DNA of 32,073 nt, from NCBI GenBank assembly GCA_964476375.1, contig CAYYZW010000064.1, forward strand, positions 1 through 32,073, written 5' to 3'. Origin of the DNA: SAT2750 sp964476375. GTDB lineage: Bacteria; Planctomycetota; Planctomycetia; Pirellulales; Pirellulaceae. Shown here piece after piece: positions 24,222 through 32,073 of this stretch. How positions within the stretch are numbered: the first letter of the stretch is position 1; each line of letters begins with the position of its first letter. The notes beneath the pieces were generated by a model, which saw nothing but the letters and a program-made list of their open reading frames with translations, was not told the origin of the DNA and made no database searches. The translations under genes and the position numbers were made by a program.

Positions 24222-25700
24222 TCAGGCCAGCGCTTCCTGGACCACGTGCGATTCTGCCGGGCCGGTTAGTCGCTGGTCCAGCCCCTGGTAGAAGTAGGAG
24301 AGGTGCTCATGGTCCAGCCCCATCAGGTGCAGGATTGTCGCATGCAGATCCGAGACATGGACTTTCCGCTCGACCCCGTCGAAGCCGAGTTCATCGGTGG
24401 CGCCGATCGCCTGGCCACCCTTCACGCCTCCCCCGGCCAGCCACATGCTAAAGCCGTGCCAGTTATGGTCACGTCCCGGCTTGCCGACTCCCTCGCTGGT
24501 GGGGGTCCGACCAAACTCGCCTCCCCAGACAAAAAGGGTCTCGTCCCAGAGCCCCTGGTCTTTCATGTCCTGCATCAACGCTGCCATTGGCTGGTCCGTT
24601 TCCCCGGCGTGTAACTCGTGGTTGGTGATGCAGTTGGTGTGGCCGTCCCAGGTATCCTCGATGTGTCCTCCACCGGAATAGAGCTGGATGAAGCGGACCC
24701 CTCGTTCCAGCAGGCGCTTGGTGATCAGGCACTTGCGGCCAAAATCCTCGGTTCGCGGGTCATCCAGTCCGTAACGCCGGTGGGTCTGCTTGCTTTCCCT
24801 GGCCAGGTCGACCACGTCACGGGCCTCGGACTGCATGCGGAAGGCCAGCTCGTAGGATTCGATGCGGGCCTCCAGTTCCGAATTCCCACTGCGGGTTACC
24901 TGGTGCTGCTGGTTGAGTTGCTTGAGCAGGTCGAGGCTGCGCCGCTGGCCCTTGCGAGTGACACCCGGGGGATCCTGCAGGTTGAGCAGGGGAGACTCGC
25001 CGGCCCGGAAGTGGGTTCCCTGGTAAGCTGCCGGGATATAGCCACTGCTCCAGTTCGAGGCGCTGCCGATCGGCCCTCCCCGGGGATCGATCATGACGAC
25101 GTACCCCGGAAGATCCTGGTTGATGGTTCCCAGTCCATAGTTCACCCAGGAACCCAGGCTGGGGCTGCCGATACCCACCTTGCCGGTGTTCATCTGGATG
25201 CATCCCGAGGCATGTGCCGCCGTGTCGGTATACATCGACCGGATCACGCAGAGGTCATCGGCATGGCCTGCCAGGTGAGGGTAGAGACTGCTGATCGGCA
25301 GGCCGCTCTGGCCATGCTGCGTGAAGGGGAAAGGGCTCTTCATCAGGTAGCCGATGGGTCGGCCATTGGAACCCACCTTGACCGGACCCTCGTATTTCTT
25401 GTCGTGGTATTTTTCCAGCGCCGGTTTGGGATCGAAAGTATCCACCTGGCTGGGGCCGCCGTTCATGAAAAAGAACACGCAGCGGGTGGCCCGGGGCTTG
25501 AAGTGAGGCTGCTTGGGGGCCAGCAGGCCCTGGATTTTTTCTTTTTCATCGGCCTTCAGCTGGTTGAAAAATCCATCCCGGCTCAAAAGGTCCACCAGCG
25601 CCAGTCCGGTGAATCCCGCTCCTGTTTCCCAGAGGAATTCCCGCCGCGCCTGACGGCAGGGAGTCGGGTTGGGGCCAAGTTGACGGTGCAGGTTCAGCAT
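24222..25700 (-). CDS. DUF1501 family protein with Tat-like signal
   Basis: This is a 492-residue protein with RREFLWETGAGFTGLALVDLL near its N-terminus (twin arginines at 19-20), a Tat-type leader. Core DUF1501 segments are CVFFFMNGGPSQVDTFDPKP, GHADDLCVIRSM, FIQLYSGGGHIEDTWDGH, LFVWGGEFGRTP, GRDHNWHGFSMWLAGGG and a C-terminal HATILHLMGLDHE. These are closer to the sulfatase/phosphatase-like metal site than in the shorter DUF1501 at 20671. GGAG lies seven bases before the ATG. It is 21 bp downstream of the DUF1549/DUF1553 gene on the same strand, the standard planctomycete pair, so the two are likely made together and exported together. Function of the pair is unknown. Confidence 0.94.
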   Translation of the reverse strand: MLNLHRQLGPNPTPCRQARREFLWETGAGFTGLALVDLLSRDGFFNQLKADEKEKIQGLLAPKQPHFKPRATRCVFFFMNGGPSQVDTFDPKPALEKYHDKKYEGPVKVGSNGRPIGYLMKSPFPFTQHGQSGLPISSLYPHLAGHADDLCVIRSMYTDTAAHASGCIQMNTGKVGIGSPSLGSWVNYGLGTINQDLPGYVVMIDPRGGPIGSASNWSSGYIPAAYQGTHFRAGESPLLNLQDPPGVTRKGQRRSLDLLKQLNQQHQVTRSGNSELEARIESYELAFRMQSEARDVVDLARESKQTHRRYGLDDPRTEDFGRKCLITKRLLERGVRFIQLYSGGGHIEDTWDGHTNCITNHELHAGETDQPMAALMQDMKDQGLWDETLFVWGGEFGRTPTSEGVGKPGRDHNWHGFSMWLAGGGVKGGQAIGATDELGFDGVERKVHVSDLHATILHLMGLDHEHLSYFYQGLDQRLTGPAESHVVQEALA

Positions 25701-25721
25701 GGACGATCTCCGCGGTAGTTT

Positions 25722-28028
25722 TCAGTCGGCGTAGGCGACTTCGTTCAGGTTAAGGATCACACGGCACATCTGTACCAGGGCGCGATGGTGGGCCTGCTCG
25801 TTATCGAGTCCCTCGTTTTCATCTTTTTGCCTGGCCTGTTCGTGGGCAAGAAATTCCTGCATCAGCGTGCTTTCTCGTCGTGTCGGTTCCCGGCAGACGG
25901 CAAGCCGGTAGGCCAGCTGGATCTGGTTGGGCAGGGCTGGACCTGCTTCCTGCTGGAGCCGCTCGGCAAAATAAACTGCCTGCCGGTTGGCAAAGTCGCC
26001 ATTGAACATGGTCAGTGCCTGGGGAGCCACGCTGGTGACCAGCCGCTTGGGTGCCGGCCGGGTCGTATCACAAAGGTCCATCACTTCCAGGAAAGGAACG
26101 ATCATGGAACGCTTCACGTAAGCGTAGATCGTACGTCGGTTGGCTTTTGCTTCATTGAACTCAGGCCAGATCGATGTCTTGTCGGCGTGTCCCTCCAGGA
26201 TCTCGGGGGGAACAAAGGGATACATGCTTGGTCCGTACATGGTGCGGTCGAGTTTTCCACTGATGGCGAGCATCGAATCCCGGATTGCCTCCACCTCCAG
26301 TCGCCGGTAGGGCTTGCGCCAGAGCAGATTGTTTTCTGGATCCTCGGCGGCATATTTCTTGTTCCAGGTGGTACTCATCCGGTAGCTGTTACTGGCCATG
26401 ATCAGGCGGTGAAGTTTCTTCAGGGACCACTGGCCCTCGTTGACAAACCAGTCGGCCAGCCAGTCAAGTAACTGCTCGTGCGTGGGAGCACTTCCCATCA
26501 CGCCGAAATCACTGGGAGATCGCACGATTCCTGCTCCAAAATGATGCTGCCAGACGCGGTTGACGATGACTCGCGCGGTCAGCGGGTTCTGGGTGCTGGC
26601 GATCCAGCGAGCCAGCGTGAGTCGCCGCTGCGTGGTTCTCTCGGAGGGTGCTAGGAAGTCAGGCTGGGAGGGAGTCAGCACGGTGGGAGTGCCCGGGCCG
26701 ACAACCGGGCCCGGGGCACTTGCCTTGCCCCTGACAAGCAGGTGGGTCTCGGGAGCCTTGGGAGAGAGTTCCACGTAGAAATAGCCACGGGGCAGGTCGG
26801 GAGTCTCTTTCTTCAACCTCTCCATCTCTGACAGGGCTGCCTGGCATTGAGCCTGCTGTTCCTCGTCCAGCCAGGGAGCCAGCGTGGCGAGGATCTTTGA
26901 AAGCTGGCCCCGGATCTGCTGATGCTGGTCCGTGCTCCGTTTATCCCGCTCGATTCCCAGTGCCTCGATCGTCTTTACCGGAAGGTCACTCTCGACTTCC
27001 ATGGCCTTGATTTTTCCAAGGAATGCCGTCGTTGCCTCCCGGGAGATGGCAAGAAAGATCTTCTCCTGGCCGGCCATGGCCATATCCCGTTTCGTGATTC
27101 GCTCCAGTTGCTCGACGGATCCGGCCGCCGAGTCCCTGTCCCCGCGACCCTGCTGGGGACGGGAGAGGGGATTGAAGATGGCGATCATCTTGTAATAGTC
27201 ATGCTGTGTGTAGGCCTCGAACTTGTGATCGTGACAGCGAGCACAGGCGAGCGTGATTCCCAGGAAGGTCTGGGCGGTCGCATTGAGCATGTCATCGAGC
27301 TGGTCAAACCGGTCCTCGGCAAAATCTGCCGGTTCATCATCCCAGGGGCCGAGCCGGTAAAAACCGGTTGCAATCCGGGTCTCGCTGCTGTCATCCTCCA
27401 GTTCATCCCCGGCCAGCTGTTCAAGGATGAAGCGATCATATGGCTTGTCCTCGTTGAAACTGCGGATCACGTAGTCGCGGTACCTCCAGACATGTGGCTT
27501 GAGGGCATCTCGCTCGTAACCGTTGGTCTCGGCAAACCGGACCAGGTCCAGCCAGTGTCGCCCCCAGCGTTCCCCGTATCCCTGGCGATCGAGTAGCCTG
27601 TTGACCAGTTCGTCAAAATCCGCGGGCGATGATCCATCGAGGATTTCCTGTTGTTCTGTGAGCGTGGGGGGCAGACCGACCAGGTCGAGATACATTCGCC
27701 GGGCAAGGGCCTGGGGAGTTGCCGGGGTGGCTGGTTTCCAGCCACGCTTTTCAAGCTTGTGGAGAACAAAAGCGTCGATCTCGTTGCGAATCCAGGATTT
27801 CTTTTTTACCGCTGGAACCGGTGGACGCCTGACGGGCAGGTAGGCCCAGTGCTGACGGTCTTCCTCACTCACCGATGCGTCGGACGCAGCCAGGTCCGCC
27901 ATCGGCTGCTCGGCCTGGACACCCGCGGTGGCCAGCAGCAGGGCAAGTGAAAACAGGCTGCAGGGAGAGGAGGAATGGAACATCGTTTTTGCTATGACCC
28001 CGGGGAACCAGTCTCTATTTTCAACCAT
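25722..28028 (-). CDS. DUF1549/DUF1553 (PSCyt2-PSD1) exported protein
   Basis: This 768-residue protein has the planctomycete pair of domains. The N-terminal DUF1549/PSCyt2 part spans roughly 75-280: WIRNEIDAFVLHKLEKRGW, ARRMYLDLVGLPPT, GERWGRHWLDLVRFAETNG, and CARCHDHKF with a CxxCH at 262-266. The C-terminal DUF1553/PSD1 part runs from about 480: RLTLARWIASTQNPLTARVIVNRVWQHHFG, YRRLEVEAIRDSMLAISGKL and ALTMFNGDFANRQA. The CxxCH resembles a cytochrome c haem motif, but in this family it is not proven to bind haem. The N-terminal PSCyt1 cytochrome domain found in longer relatives is absent. A signal peptide lies at ~16-39; GGAGAGGG just upstream supports the ATG at 28028, giving a long pre-signal extension. 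It is followed by its DUF1501 partner. Confidence 0.93.
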   Translation of the reverse strand: MVENRDWFPGVIAKTMFHSSSPCSLFSLALLLATAGVQAEQPMADLAASDASVSEEDRQHWAYLPVRRPPVPAVKKKSWIRNEIDAFVLHKLEKRGWKPATPATPQALARRMYLDLVGLPPTLTEQQEILDGSSPADFDELVNRLLDRQGYGERWGRHWLDLVRFAETNGYERDALKPHVWRYRDYVIRSFNEDKPYDRFILEQLAGDELEDDSSETRIATGFYRLGPWDDEPADFAEDRFDQLDDMLNATAQTFLGITLACARCHDHKFEAYTQHDYYKMIAIFNPLSRPQQGRGDRDSAAGSVEQLERITKRDMAMAGQEKIFLAISREATTAFLGKIKAMEVESDLPVKTIEALGIERDKRSTDQHQQIRGQLSKILATLAPWLDEEQQAQCQAALSEMERLKKETPDLPRGYFYVELSPKAPETHLLVRGKASAPGPVVGPGTPTVLTPSQPDFLAPSERTTQRRLTLARWIASTQNPLTARVIVNRVWQHHFGAGIVRSPSDFGVMGSAPTHEQLLDWLADWFVNEGQWSLKKLHRLIMASNSYRMSTTWNKKYAAEDPENNLLWRKPYRRLEVEAIRDSMLAISGKLDRTMYGPSMYPFVPPEILEGHADKTSIWPEFNEAKANRRTIYAYVKRSMIVPFLEVMDLCDTTRPAPKRLVTSVAPQALTMFNGDFANRQAVYFAERLQQEAGPALPNQIQLAYRLAVCREPTRRESTLMQEFLAHEQARQKDENEGLDNEQAHHRALVQMCRVILNLNEVAYAD

Positions 28029-28177
28029 GGTAACCCTCTCCGGATGGACTCACAAATGACTTTTCCTGTTTGCCTCGAATCAGGAGCCGGATATCACTCC
28101 ACATTGCATTTTCACTCGCCAGAGCGGATAAATGACCAGGGAGATCGAGGTAACCCTGAACCTGTCTGGAGAAGGCC

Positions 28178-29509
28178 ATGAGATCATTTCCGCTGGACCG
28201 CCGTTCTTTTCTTGCCGCCAGTGCCCTGGGAGCTGGCAGCCTGCTTGCCGCCGGTCCTCCACCGCCGGTCACCAACCCGCGAGCCACCGACGGGGATGAG
28301 AAGTTCGAGCCCGAGTGGGAGAAACGGATGACCCTGACGGTCGGGAACAAGAAGGCGGACCTGGTCGGCAATAATGACAGGGTTATCCAGGCGGCGGTGG
28401 ATTACGTCGCGCGACTCGGTGGAGGGACGGTCAAGATCCTGCCCGGCACTTACACGCTTCGGAATGCCGTTTGGCTTCCCAGCCGTATTCGTATCCAGGG
28501 AAGCGGGGCGGAATCGGTGATCACGAAAATCGACTCGGAGACCCTCGAGCTTGCGGCGGATTCCGACTGGTACGACCAGGAGGTAACCGTCAAGAAGGGA
28601 CATGGTTTCCGTGTCGGGGATGGCGTGGTGCTGCGAACCAAGAATCCAAGCACCGGTTCGACCGACGTCATCAAGCGGACCCTGGTGGCTCGTTCCGGGA
28701 ATCGTTTTAAACTCAACGATGGCCTTCGCAAGAATGTCTGGCTCAGTGGAAAACCAACCATCTCGTCACTCTTCCCGCTCTTTACGAGCGAGTACACCGA
28801 GGATGTGCTGATCGAGAACCTGACGTTCGACGGCAACCGCCAGAACAATGAGAATCTGAACGGCAACTATGGCGGCGGTATCTTCCTGCAGGATTGTAAC
28901 CGCTACACCTTTCGCAACGTGACGACCCGGAACTACAACGGTGACGGGATCAGTTTCCAGATCTGCCATGACGTGGTCGTGGACCATTGTCACAGTCATG
29001 ATAACGCCGACCTGGGGGTGCATCCGGGAAGTGGTTCGCAGCGTCCGGTGATCCGAAACAGCAAGCTGGTCAACAACACGATCGGCCTGTTCTGGTGCTG
29101 GGGCGTCAAGTTCGGCCTGGCCGAGGGCAACCTGATGGACGGGAATCGCAACTACGGTATTTCTATCGGGCATTGTGATACCGACAACGTGATGCGCAAC
29201 AACCAGGTTCGCAGCAGCGGGAAGGTGGGGATCCTCTTCCGGGACGATGCAAGAGGCCAGGATTTCTGGGCAAACCGTAACCTGCTGGAAAAAAACAGGG
29301 TTGTCGACAGCGGGGGAGACGATGGCGTGGCGATTGATATCCATGGCCAGACCAGGGATACCCGGATCGTCGGAAATGAGATTATTGAAACTCGCCAGCC
29401 GATGAAACGTACGGGAATTCGTATTGCCGACACGGCCGGTGAAGTAAAGCTTGATGCCAACATGATCCGTGGTTTTGCGACCGACGTGCAGGACCAGCGG
29501 AAAGGCTAG
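28178..29509 (+). CDS. Tat-exported right-handed parallel beta-helix protein
   Basis: The 443-residue protein begins with a twin-arginine leader (DRRSFLAASALGAGSLLAAG, arginines at 8-9) followed by a proline-rich stretch. The body starts with VIQAAVDYVARLGGGTVKILPGTYTL, the opening of the pectate-lyase/NosD/epimerase type of beta-helix. Repeats then run as VLIENLTFDGNRQ, YTFRNVTTRNYNGDG, VVVDHCHSHDNADLG, VIRNSKLVNNTIG and RNNQVRSSGKVGI. A hydrophilic insertion (EVTVKKGHGFRVGDGVVLRTKN) interrupts the first coils. A polysaccharide lyase or epimerase in the periplasm is plausible; no catalytic residues can be assigned with confidence. GGAGAAGG precedes the ATG. It is divergent from the DUF1549/1553 gene over 149 bp and starts a three-gene co-directional group with the CehA/McbA protein. 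Confidence 0.87.
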   Translation: MRSFPLDRRSFLAASALGAGSLLAAGPPPPVTNPRATDGDEKFEPEWEKRMTLTVGNKKADLVGNNDRVIQAAVDYVARLGGGTVKILPGTYTLRNAVWLPSRIRIQGSGAESVITKIDSETLELAADSDWYDQEVTVKKGHGFRVGDGVVLRTKNPSTGSTDVIKRTLVARSGNRFKLNDGLRKNVWLSGKPTISSLFPLFTSEYTEDVLIENLTFDGNRQNNENLNGNYGGGIFLQDCNRYTFRNVTTRNYNGDGISFQICHDVVVDHCHSHDNADLGVHPGSGSQRPVIRNSKLVNNTIGLFWCWGVKFGLAEGNLMDGNRNYGISIGHCDTDNVMRNNQVRSSGKVGILFRDDARGQDFWANRNLLEKNRVVDSGGDDGVAIDIHGQTRDTRIVGNEIIETRQPMKRTGIRIADTAGEVKLDANMIRGFATDVQDQRKG

Positions 29510-29532
29510 ACTGGACCGTGTGGAGGATACAG

Positions 29533-31152
29533 ATGAGACTTTTTTCTTTTCTGCTCGTTGCTCTTCTGGGGATCTGCTTCATCGGGACAGACGGGGTAGA
29601 TGGTCATCCACAGACGCGGCAGCGTTTTCTTCGGCAGCAGGAGCAGCGTCAGAAACAGGTCCAGCCTCTCCAGACGGACAGCCAGCCAGGTTGTGCTCTG
29701 ACGATTGAACTGACGGTCGAGGGGCGTCGTCGGCCGGTCGCCGGGAACGTGCGGATCACGCTGGAGGGTGCCGAGAAGCCGCTTGAACTGGGAGAGTTGA
29801 TCCAGCGTGAACTGGGCTGGTTTGCCATGCCGGCGCGGGAGACGATTCAGCTGCCGAGATCGAAAATGACGGTGGAGGTATTGCATGGCATCCAGGCTCC
29901 TATCGAGGTACGGGAAATGGATCTTTCCGGCAGGTCGGAGGCCCGCTTGCGAATCCATGTCACGCCTTTTTACTCCACGTCCGAACGTGGCCTGGCGGCT
30001 GGGAACACGCACCTGCACCTGATGAAACTGACCCATGCCGAGATGGATCACTACCTCCGCACGGTCCCCCGGGCAGATGATCTCGACCTGCTGTTTGTCT
30101 CCGTGTTACGCAGGATTCCTGACGAACGTGACTACATCACCAATACCTTCACTCCCGGGGATGTGGAGCGGTTTGGCCAGGATGGCGTCCAGCTGGGATT
30201 TGGCGAGGAGCACCGCCATAATTTTGGACGAGGAGGCGAGGGGTACGGACATGTGATGCTGCTCAATATTCCGGAACTGGTCCGGCCGATCAGCATCGGG
30301 CCGGGTATCATGGGCAGCGGCACGGATGGGCTTCCCCTCCGCCAGGGGATTCTCAAGACGCACCGGGATGGGGGGACGGTTGTCTGGTGCCACAATACCT
30401 TCGGGCACGAGGATCTTCCCAGTTGGACCAGGAACCTGGTTCATGCCCAGAATATTTTCGATGGCGGATCTCATGGTGCCTACGACGCCACTTTCTATCG
30501 TTACCTGGATGTCGGCATGCGAGTCCCTTTCTCGACCGGTACCGACTGGTTTGTCTACGACTTTAACCGTGTCTATGTTCCGCTGGAGGGTTCCCTGACC
30601 CAGAAAAAATGGCTGACCCAGCTCCAGCAGGGGCGATCGTTTATTACCAATGGCCCGCTGCTGGAATTCGATGCCAATGGCCACTCGCTTGGTGATACGG
30701 TCAAGCTGGATGAACCGGGCACGATCACGCTGCGTGGCCGTGCCGTGGGCCGTGAGGACTTTTCCCACCTGGAACTCGTTCACAACGGTACCGTGATTGA
30801 GCGGATTGCCACCCGCAGGGTGGGAGATCACTTCGAAGCCCGGCTCAACCGGGTCGTGACGGTGGATCAACCGGGCTGGTTTGCCCTGCGGACGGATCTG
30901 GCAGCCGGGAATAATGCCTTTGGTAAACCCCTCTTCAGTCACACCAGTCCTGTCTACCTGGAGTACCAGGGGAGGCTGCGTTTCCGGGCCGAGGTGGCTG
31001 AGGCGATGGTCAGCGAAATGACCGCCAGCATGGATTTTATCTCCAGGATGGCGACATTTGCTGACGAGGAGGAACGCGAGTCGGTGATGAAGGTCTACCG
31101 GCAGGCGATCCAGTCGATGCAGGAGAGAATCACCAGGCGAGAACAGGAGTAA
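29533..31152 (+). CDS. CehA/McbA family metallohydrolase-like exported protein
   Basis: The ATG at 29533 has a perfect GGAGG six bases upstream, so the earlier in-frame ATG at 29518 is rejected; the product is 539 residues with a signal peptide (MRLFSFLLVALLGICFIG). An N-terminal beta domain (about 55-150) is followed by GNTHLHL (158-164, His160 and His162), the first metal motif of PHP-type CehA/McbA hydrolases, where GD-HxH is usual. Later segments include GEEHRHNFG, VVWCHNTFGHEDL, VPFSTGTDWF and a C-terminal GKVLxRxxx-like beta domain (FITNGPLLEFDANGHSLGDTVKL). The family includes carbaryl and carbofuran hydrolases, but most members have unknown substrates. Asn in place of the usual Asp in GNTHLHL is a mild oddity. 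The next gene starts 7 bp after its stop. Confidence 0.8.
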   Translation: MRLFSFLLVALLGICFIGTDGVDGHPQTRQRFLRQQEQRQKQVQPLQTDSQPGCALTIELTVEGRRRPVAGNVRITLEGAEKPLELGELIQRELGWFAMPARETIQLPRSKMTVEVLHGIQAPIEVREMDLSGRSEARLRIHVTPFYSTSERGLAAGNTHLHLMKLTHAEMDHYLRTVPRADDLDLLFVSVLRRIPDERDYITNTFTPGDVERFGQDGVQLGFGEEHRHNFGRGGEGYGHVMLLNIPELVRPISIGPGIMGSGTDGLPLRQGILKTHRDGGTVVWCHNTFGHEDLPSWTRNLVHAQNIFDGGSHGAYDATFYRYLDVGMRVPFSTGTDWFVYDFNRVYVPLEGSLTQKKWLTQLQQGRSFITNGPLLEFDANGHSLGDTVKLDEPGTITLRGRAVGREDFSHLELVHNGTVIERIATRRVGDHFEARLNRVVTVDQPGWFALRTDLAAGNNAFGKPLFSHTSPVYLEYQGRLRFRAEVAEAMVSEMTASMDFISRMATFADEEERESVMKVYRQAIQSMQERITRREQE

Positions 31153-31159
31153 GTTCCAG

Positions 31160-31888
31160 ATGGTGAAACTTCCGATAGCAGGTGGCTTCCTGGCTGCCCT
31201 GCTGGTCCTGGCAGTTTCGCCGGTCACCGCAGCGGATGAGGTGCAGGAACAGCTCGTTTTCGATGCGGTTCGGGCCGGGGATGTGCACGTTCGAGTGGTG
31301 CCGCGAGATGCCCACCAGGTGACCGTGCTGGTGCACAATACGACCTCCAGGCCGGTCAGGATCCGGCTGCCGGGAGTACTGGCCGCAGTGCCTCTCCTGC
31401 CGGAACCTGGTTCGACATCGTCCCGTCGCCCGCAGCAGCAGACCCAGGCGCTGGGGATCGGCTATAGCAGCCCGTCGCTGGCCCGAAAGACGAGCAATGG
31501 CACAAGACCGGTTCCGGAGGTGCACCGCGGTGGCATCTTCTCCGTCTCGCCGGGCAAGGTGGTTCGCAAGACACTCAAGTCGGTCTGTCTCCAGTACGGG
31601 ATTCCCGAGCCGGGTCCACGAAACAAGTACAAGCTGGCGCCGATCGGTGAAGTGGTCTCTCATGACGAGGTGAGCCGGTTGCTCGGCTACCTGACCCCGG
31701 CAAACCAGCGAGTCGTCCAGCTTGCCGCCTGGCACCTGAACAACAAGATGAGCTGGGAGCAACTGGGGCGTGTCAGGATTCCTCCCGGGAACGGGCGTTC
31801 CAACCAGCCATTTCAGCGCCGTGAACTGGAAGCGGCTTACCAGCTGGTCGAGTGGCTCAAGATGCCGACTCCCGCTCCGGAGCAATAG
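31160..31888 (+). CDS. Small secreted protein of unknown function
   Basis: I do not recognise this 242-residue protein. It has a signal peptide (LPIAGGFLAALLVLAVSPVTAA, cleaved near Ala24-Ala25), a short beta-rich region (VHVRVVPRDAHQVTVLVHNTT.. up to about residue 75) that looks like a small sandwich, then a Ser/Arg/Gln-rich linker (about 80-110), and a C-terminal helical part with VVQLAAWHLNNKMSWEQL. It begins 7 bp after the CehA/McbA-like gene, whose end contains the nearest AGGAG, so the two are probably translated together. Length and linker suggest a periplasmic accessory protein; the partner would be the hydrolase upstream (inference). Confidence 0.75.
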   Translation: MVKLPIAGGFLAALLVLAVSPVTAADEVQEQLVFDAVRAGDVHVRVVPRDAHQVTVLVHNTTSRPVRIRLPGVLAAVPLLPEPGSTSSRRPQQQTQALGIGYSSPSLARKTSNGTRPVPEVHRGGIFSVSPGKVVRKTLKSVCLQYGIPEPGPRNKYKLAPIGEVVSHDEVSRLLGYLTPANQRVVQLAAWHLNNKMSWEQLGRVRIPPGNGRSNQPFQRRELEAAYQLVEWLKMPTPAPEQ

Positions 31889-31895
31889 GCCGCTG

Positions 31896-32072
31896 CTAGG
31901 CCTGGAAAGTCACACCCGCATAACCAACGACGCGGCTGGTCTCTCCTGAGACAGCGGCGCTCGTCGCATAGCCGACCTGCTGGCACCCGGAAAGCTGCCC
32001 AAGCTGCCGCAGGCACTCCAGTACGATCACCGCCGGCCGCAGGCCGCACATGCTGATCTTGTTATCGGTCAC
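31896..32072 (-). CDS. MEMO-family protein (AmmeMemoRadiSam system protein B), C-terminal fragment cut by window end
   Basis: The last 58 codons of a minus-strand gene are visible, ending at TAG (31896-31898); the 5' part lies beyond the window. The translation contains ISMCGLRPAVIVLECLRQLG and ends with ETSRVVGYAGVTFQA, which matches the C-terminal end of the MEMO/AmmeMemoRadiSam B family, where the Cys of CG is the metal-binding cysteine (Cys244 in human MEMO1) and VVGYA is the final conserved strand. Such genes often sit with AMMECR1 and a radical-SAM gene. No other partner is visible here. Convergent with the small secreted protein gene, 7 bp apart. Confidence 0.8.
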   Translation of the reverse strand: MTDNKISMCGLRPAVIVLECLRQLGQLSGCQQVGYATSAAVSGETSRVVGYAGVTFQA

Positions 32073-32073
32073 G

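Noticed and set aside
1..32073. tRNA, rRNA, CRISPR arrays, insertion sequences, prophage genes
   Set aside because: Gene-free gaps are short and were read without finding cloverleaf-like sequence, regularly spaced repeats, transposase or integrase motifs.

Overview
The window looks like a chromosomal segment of a planctomycete, most likely a Pirellulales-type relative or a metagenome-assembled genome. It is GC-rich (about 60% by eye). It carries lineage-typical families: two DUF1501 proteins with Tat signals, a DUF1549/DUF1553 (PSCyt2/PSD1) protein paired with one of them, an FG-GAP/ASPIC-UnbV protein, a PQQ-like propeller, a WD40 protein, two right-handed beta-helix proteins and a CehA/McbA-type hydrolase. 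I see no rRNA, tRNA, CRISPR, prophage or insertion sequence.

Layout. 1-2.4 kb: the 3' end of an N-acyl-D-amino-acid deacylase (cut by the window start) converges on a secreted M20 amidohydrolase. 2.5-5.4 kb: an exported FG-GAP/ASPIC protein is followed by a leaderless beta-helix protein. 5.4-7.7 kb: an FSR-like MFS transporter is divergent from a mannonate-dehydratase-like enzyme. 7.7-11.7 kb: a membrane-anchored SGNH hydrolase, a second MFS transporter and an M81 (MlrC-like) metallopeptidase. 11.9-20.7 kb: nine co-directional genes, namely thymidine kinase, PQQ propeller, SDR, a UGA-containing peroxiredoxin-like protein, an MFS transporter with a large extra domain, an NHL propeller, an opine-type dehydrogenase, an isochorismatase-fold hydrolase and a WD40 protein. 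20.7-28 kb: DUF1501, a 473-bp AT-rich intergenic region, a Na/Pi cotransporter, then DUF1501 and DUF1549/1553. 28.2-32 kb: a Tat-exported beta-helix protein, a CehA/McbA hydrolase, a small secreted protein of unknown function, and the C-terminus of a MEMO-family (AmmeMemoRadiSam system protein B) gene cut by the window end.

How the genes may work together (inference): deacylase, M20, M81, opine-type dehydrogenase, cysteine-hydrolase and transporter genes suggest scavenging of N-blocked or modified amino acids and small peptides. UxuA-like and beta-helix proteins fit use of uronate-containing polysaccharides.

The strongest discovery is at 14621-15145. A complete AhpC/TSA_2 (PRXL2/SelU-like) protein is interrupted only by an in-frame UGA exactly where the first cysteine of the family's CxxC motif belongs, giving UxxC. 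A perfect 7-bp hairpin with a G-first loop begins 14 nt downstream of the UGA, as expected for a bacterial SECIS. Conventional gene callers would truncate this selenoprotein. Also notable are a ~135-residue periplasmic insertion in the next-door MFS transporter, an apparent frameshift at the start of the NHL gene, and a long inverted repeat beside a candidate promoter upstream of the Na/Pi gene.
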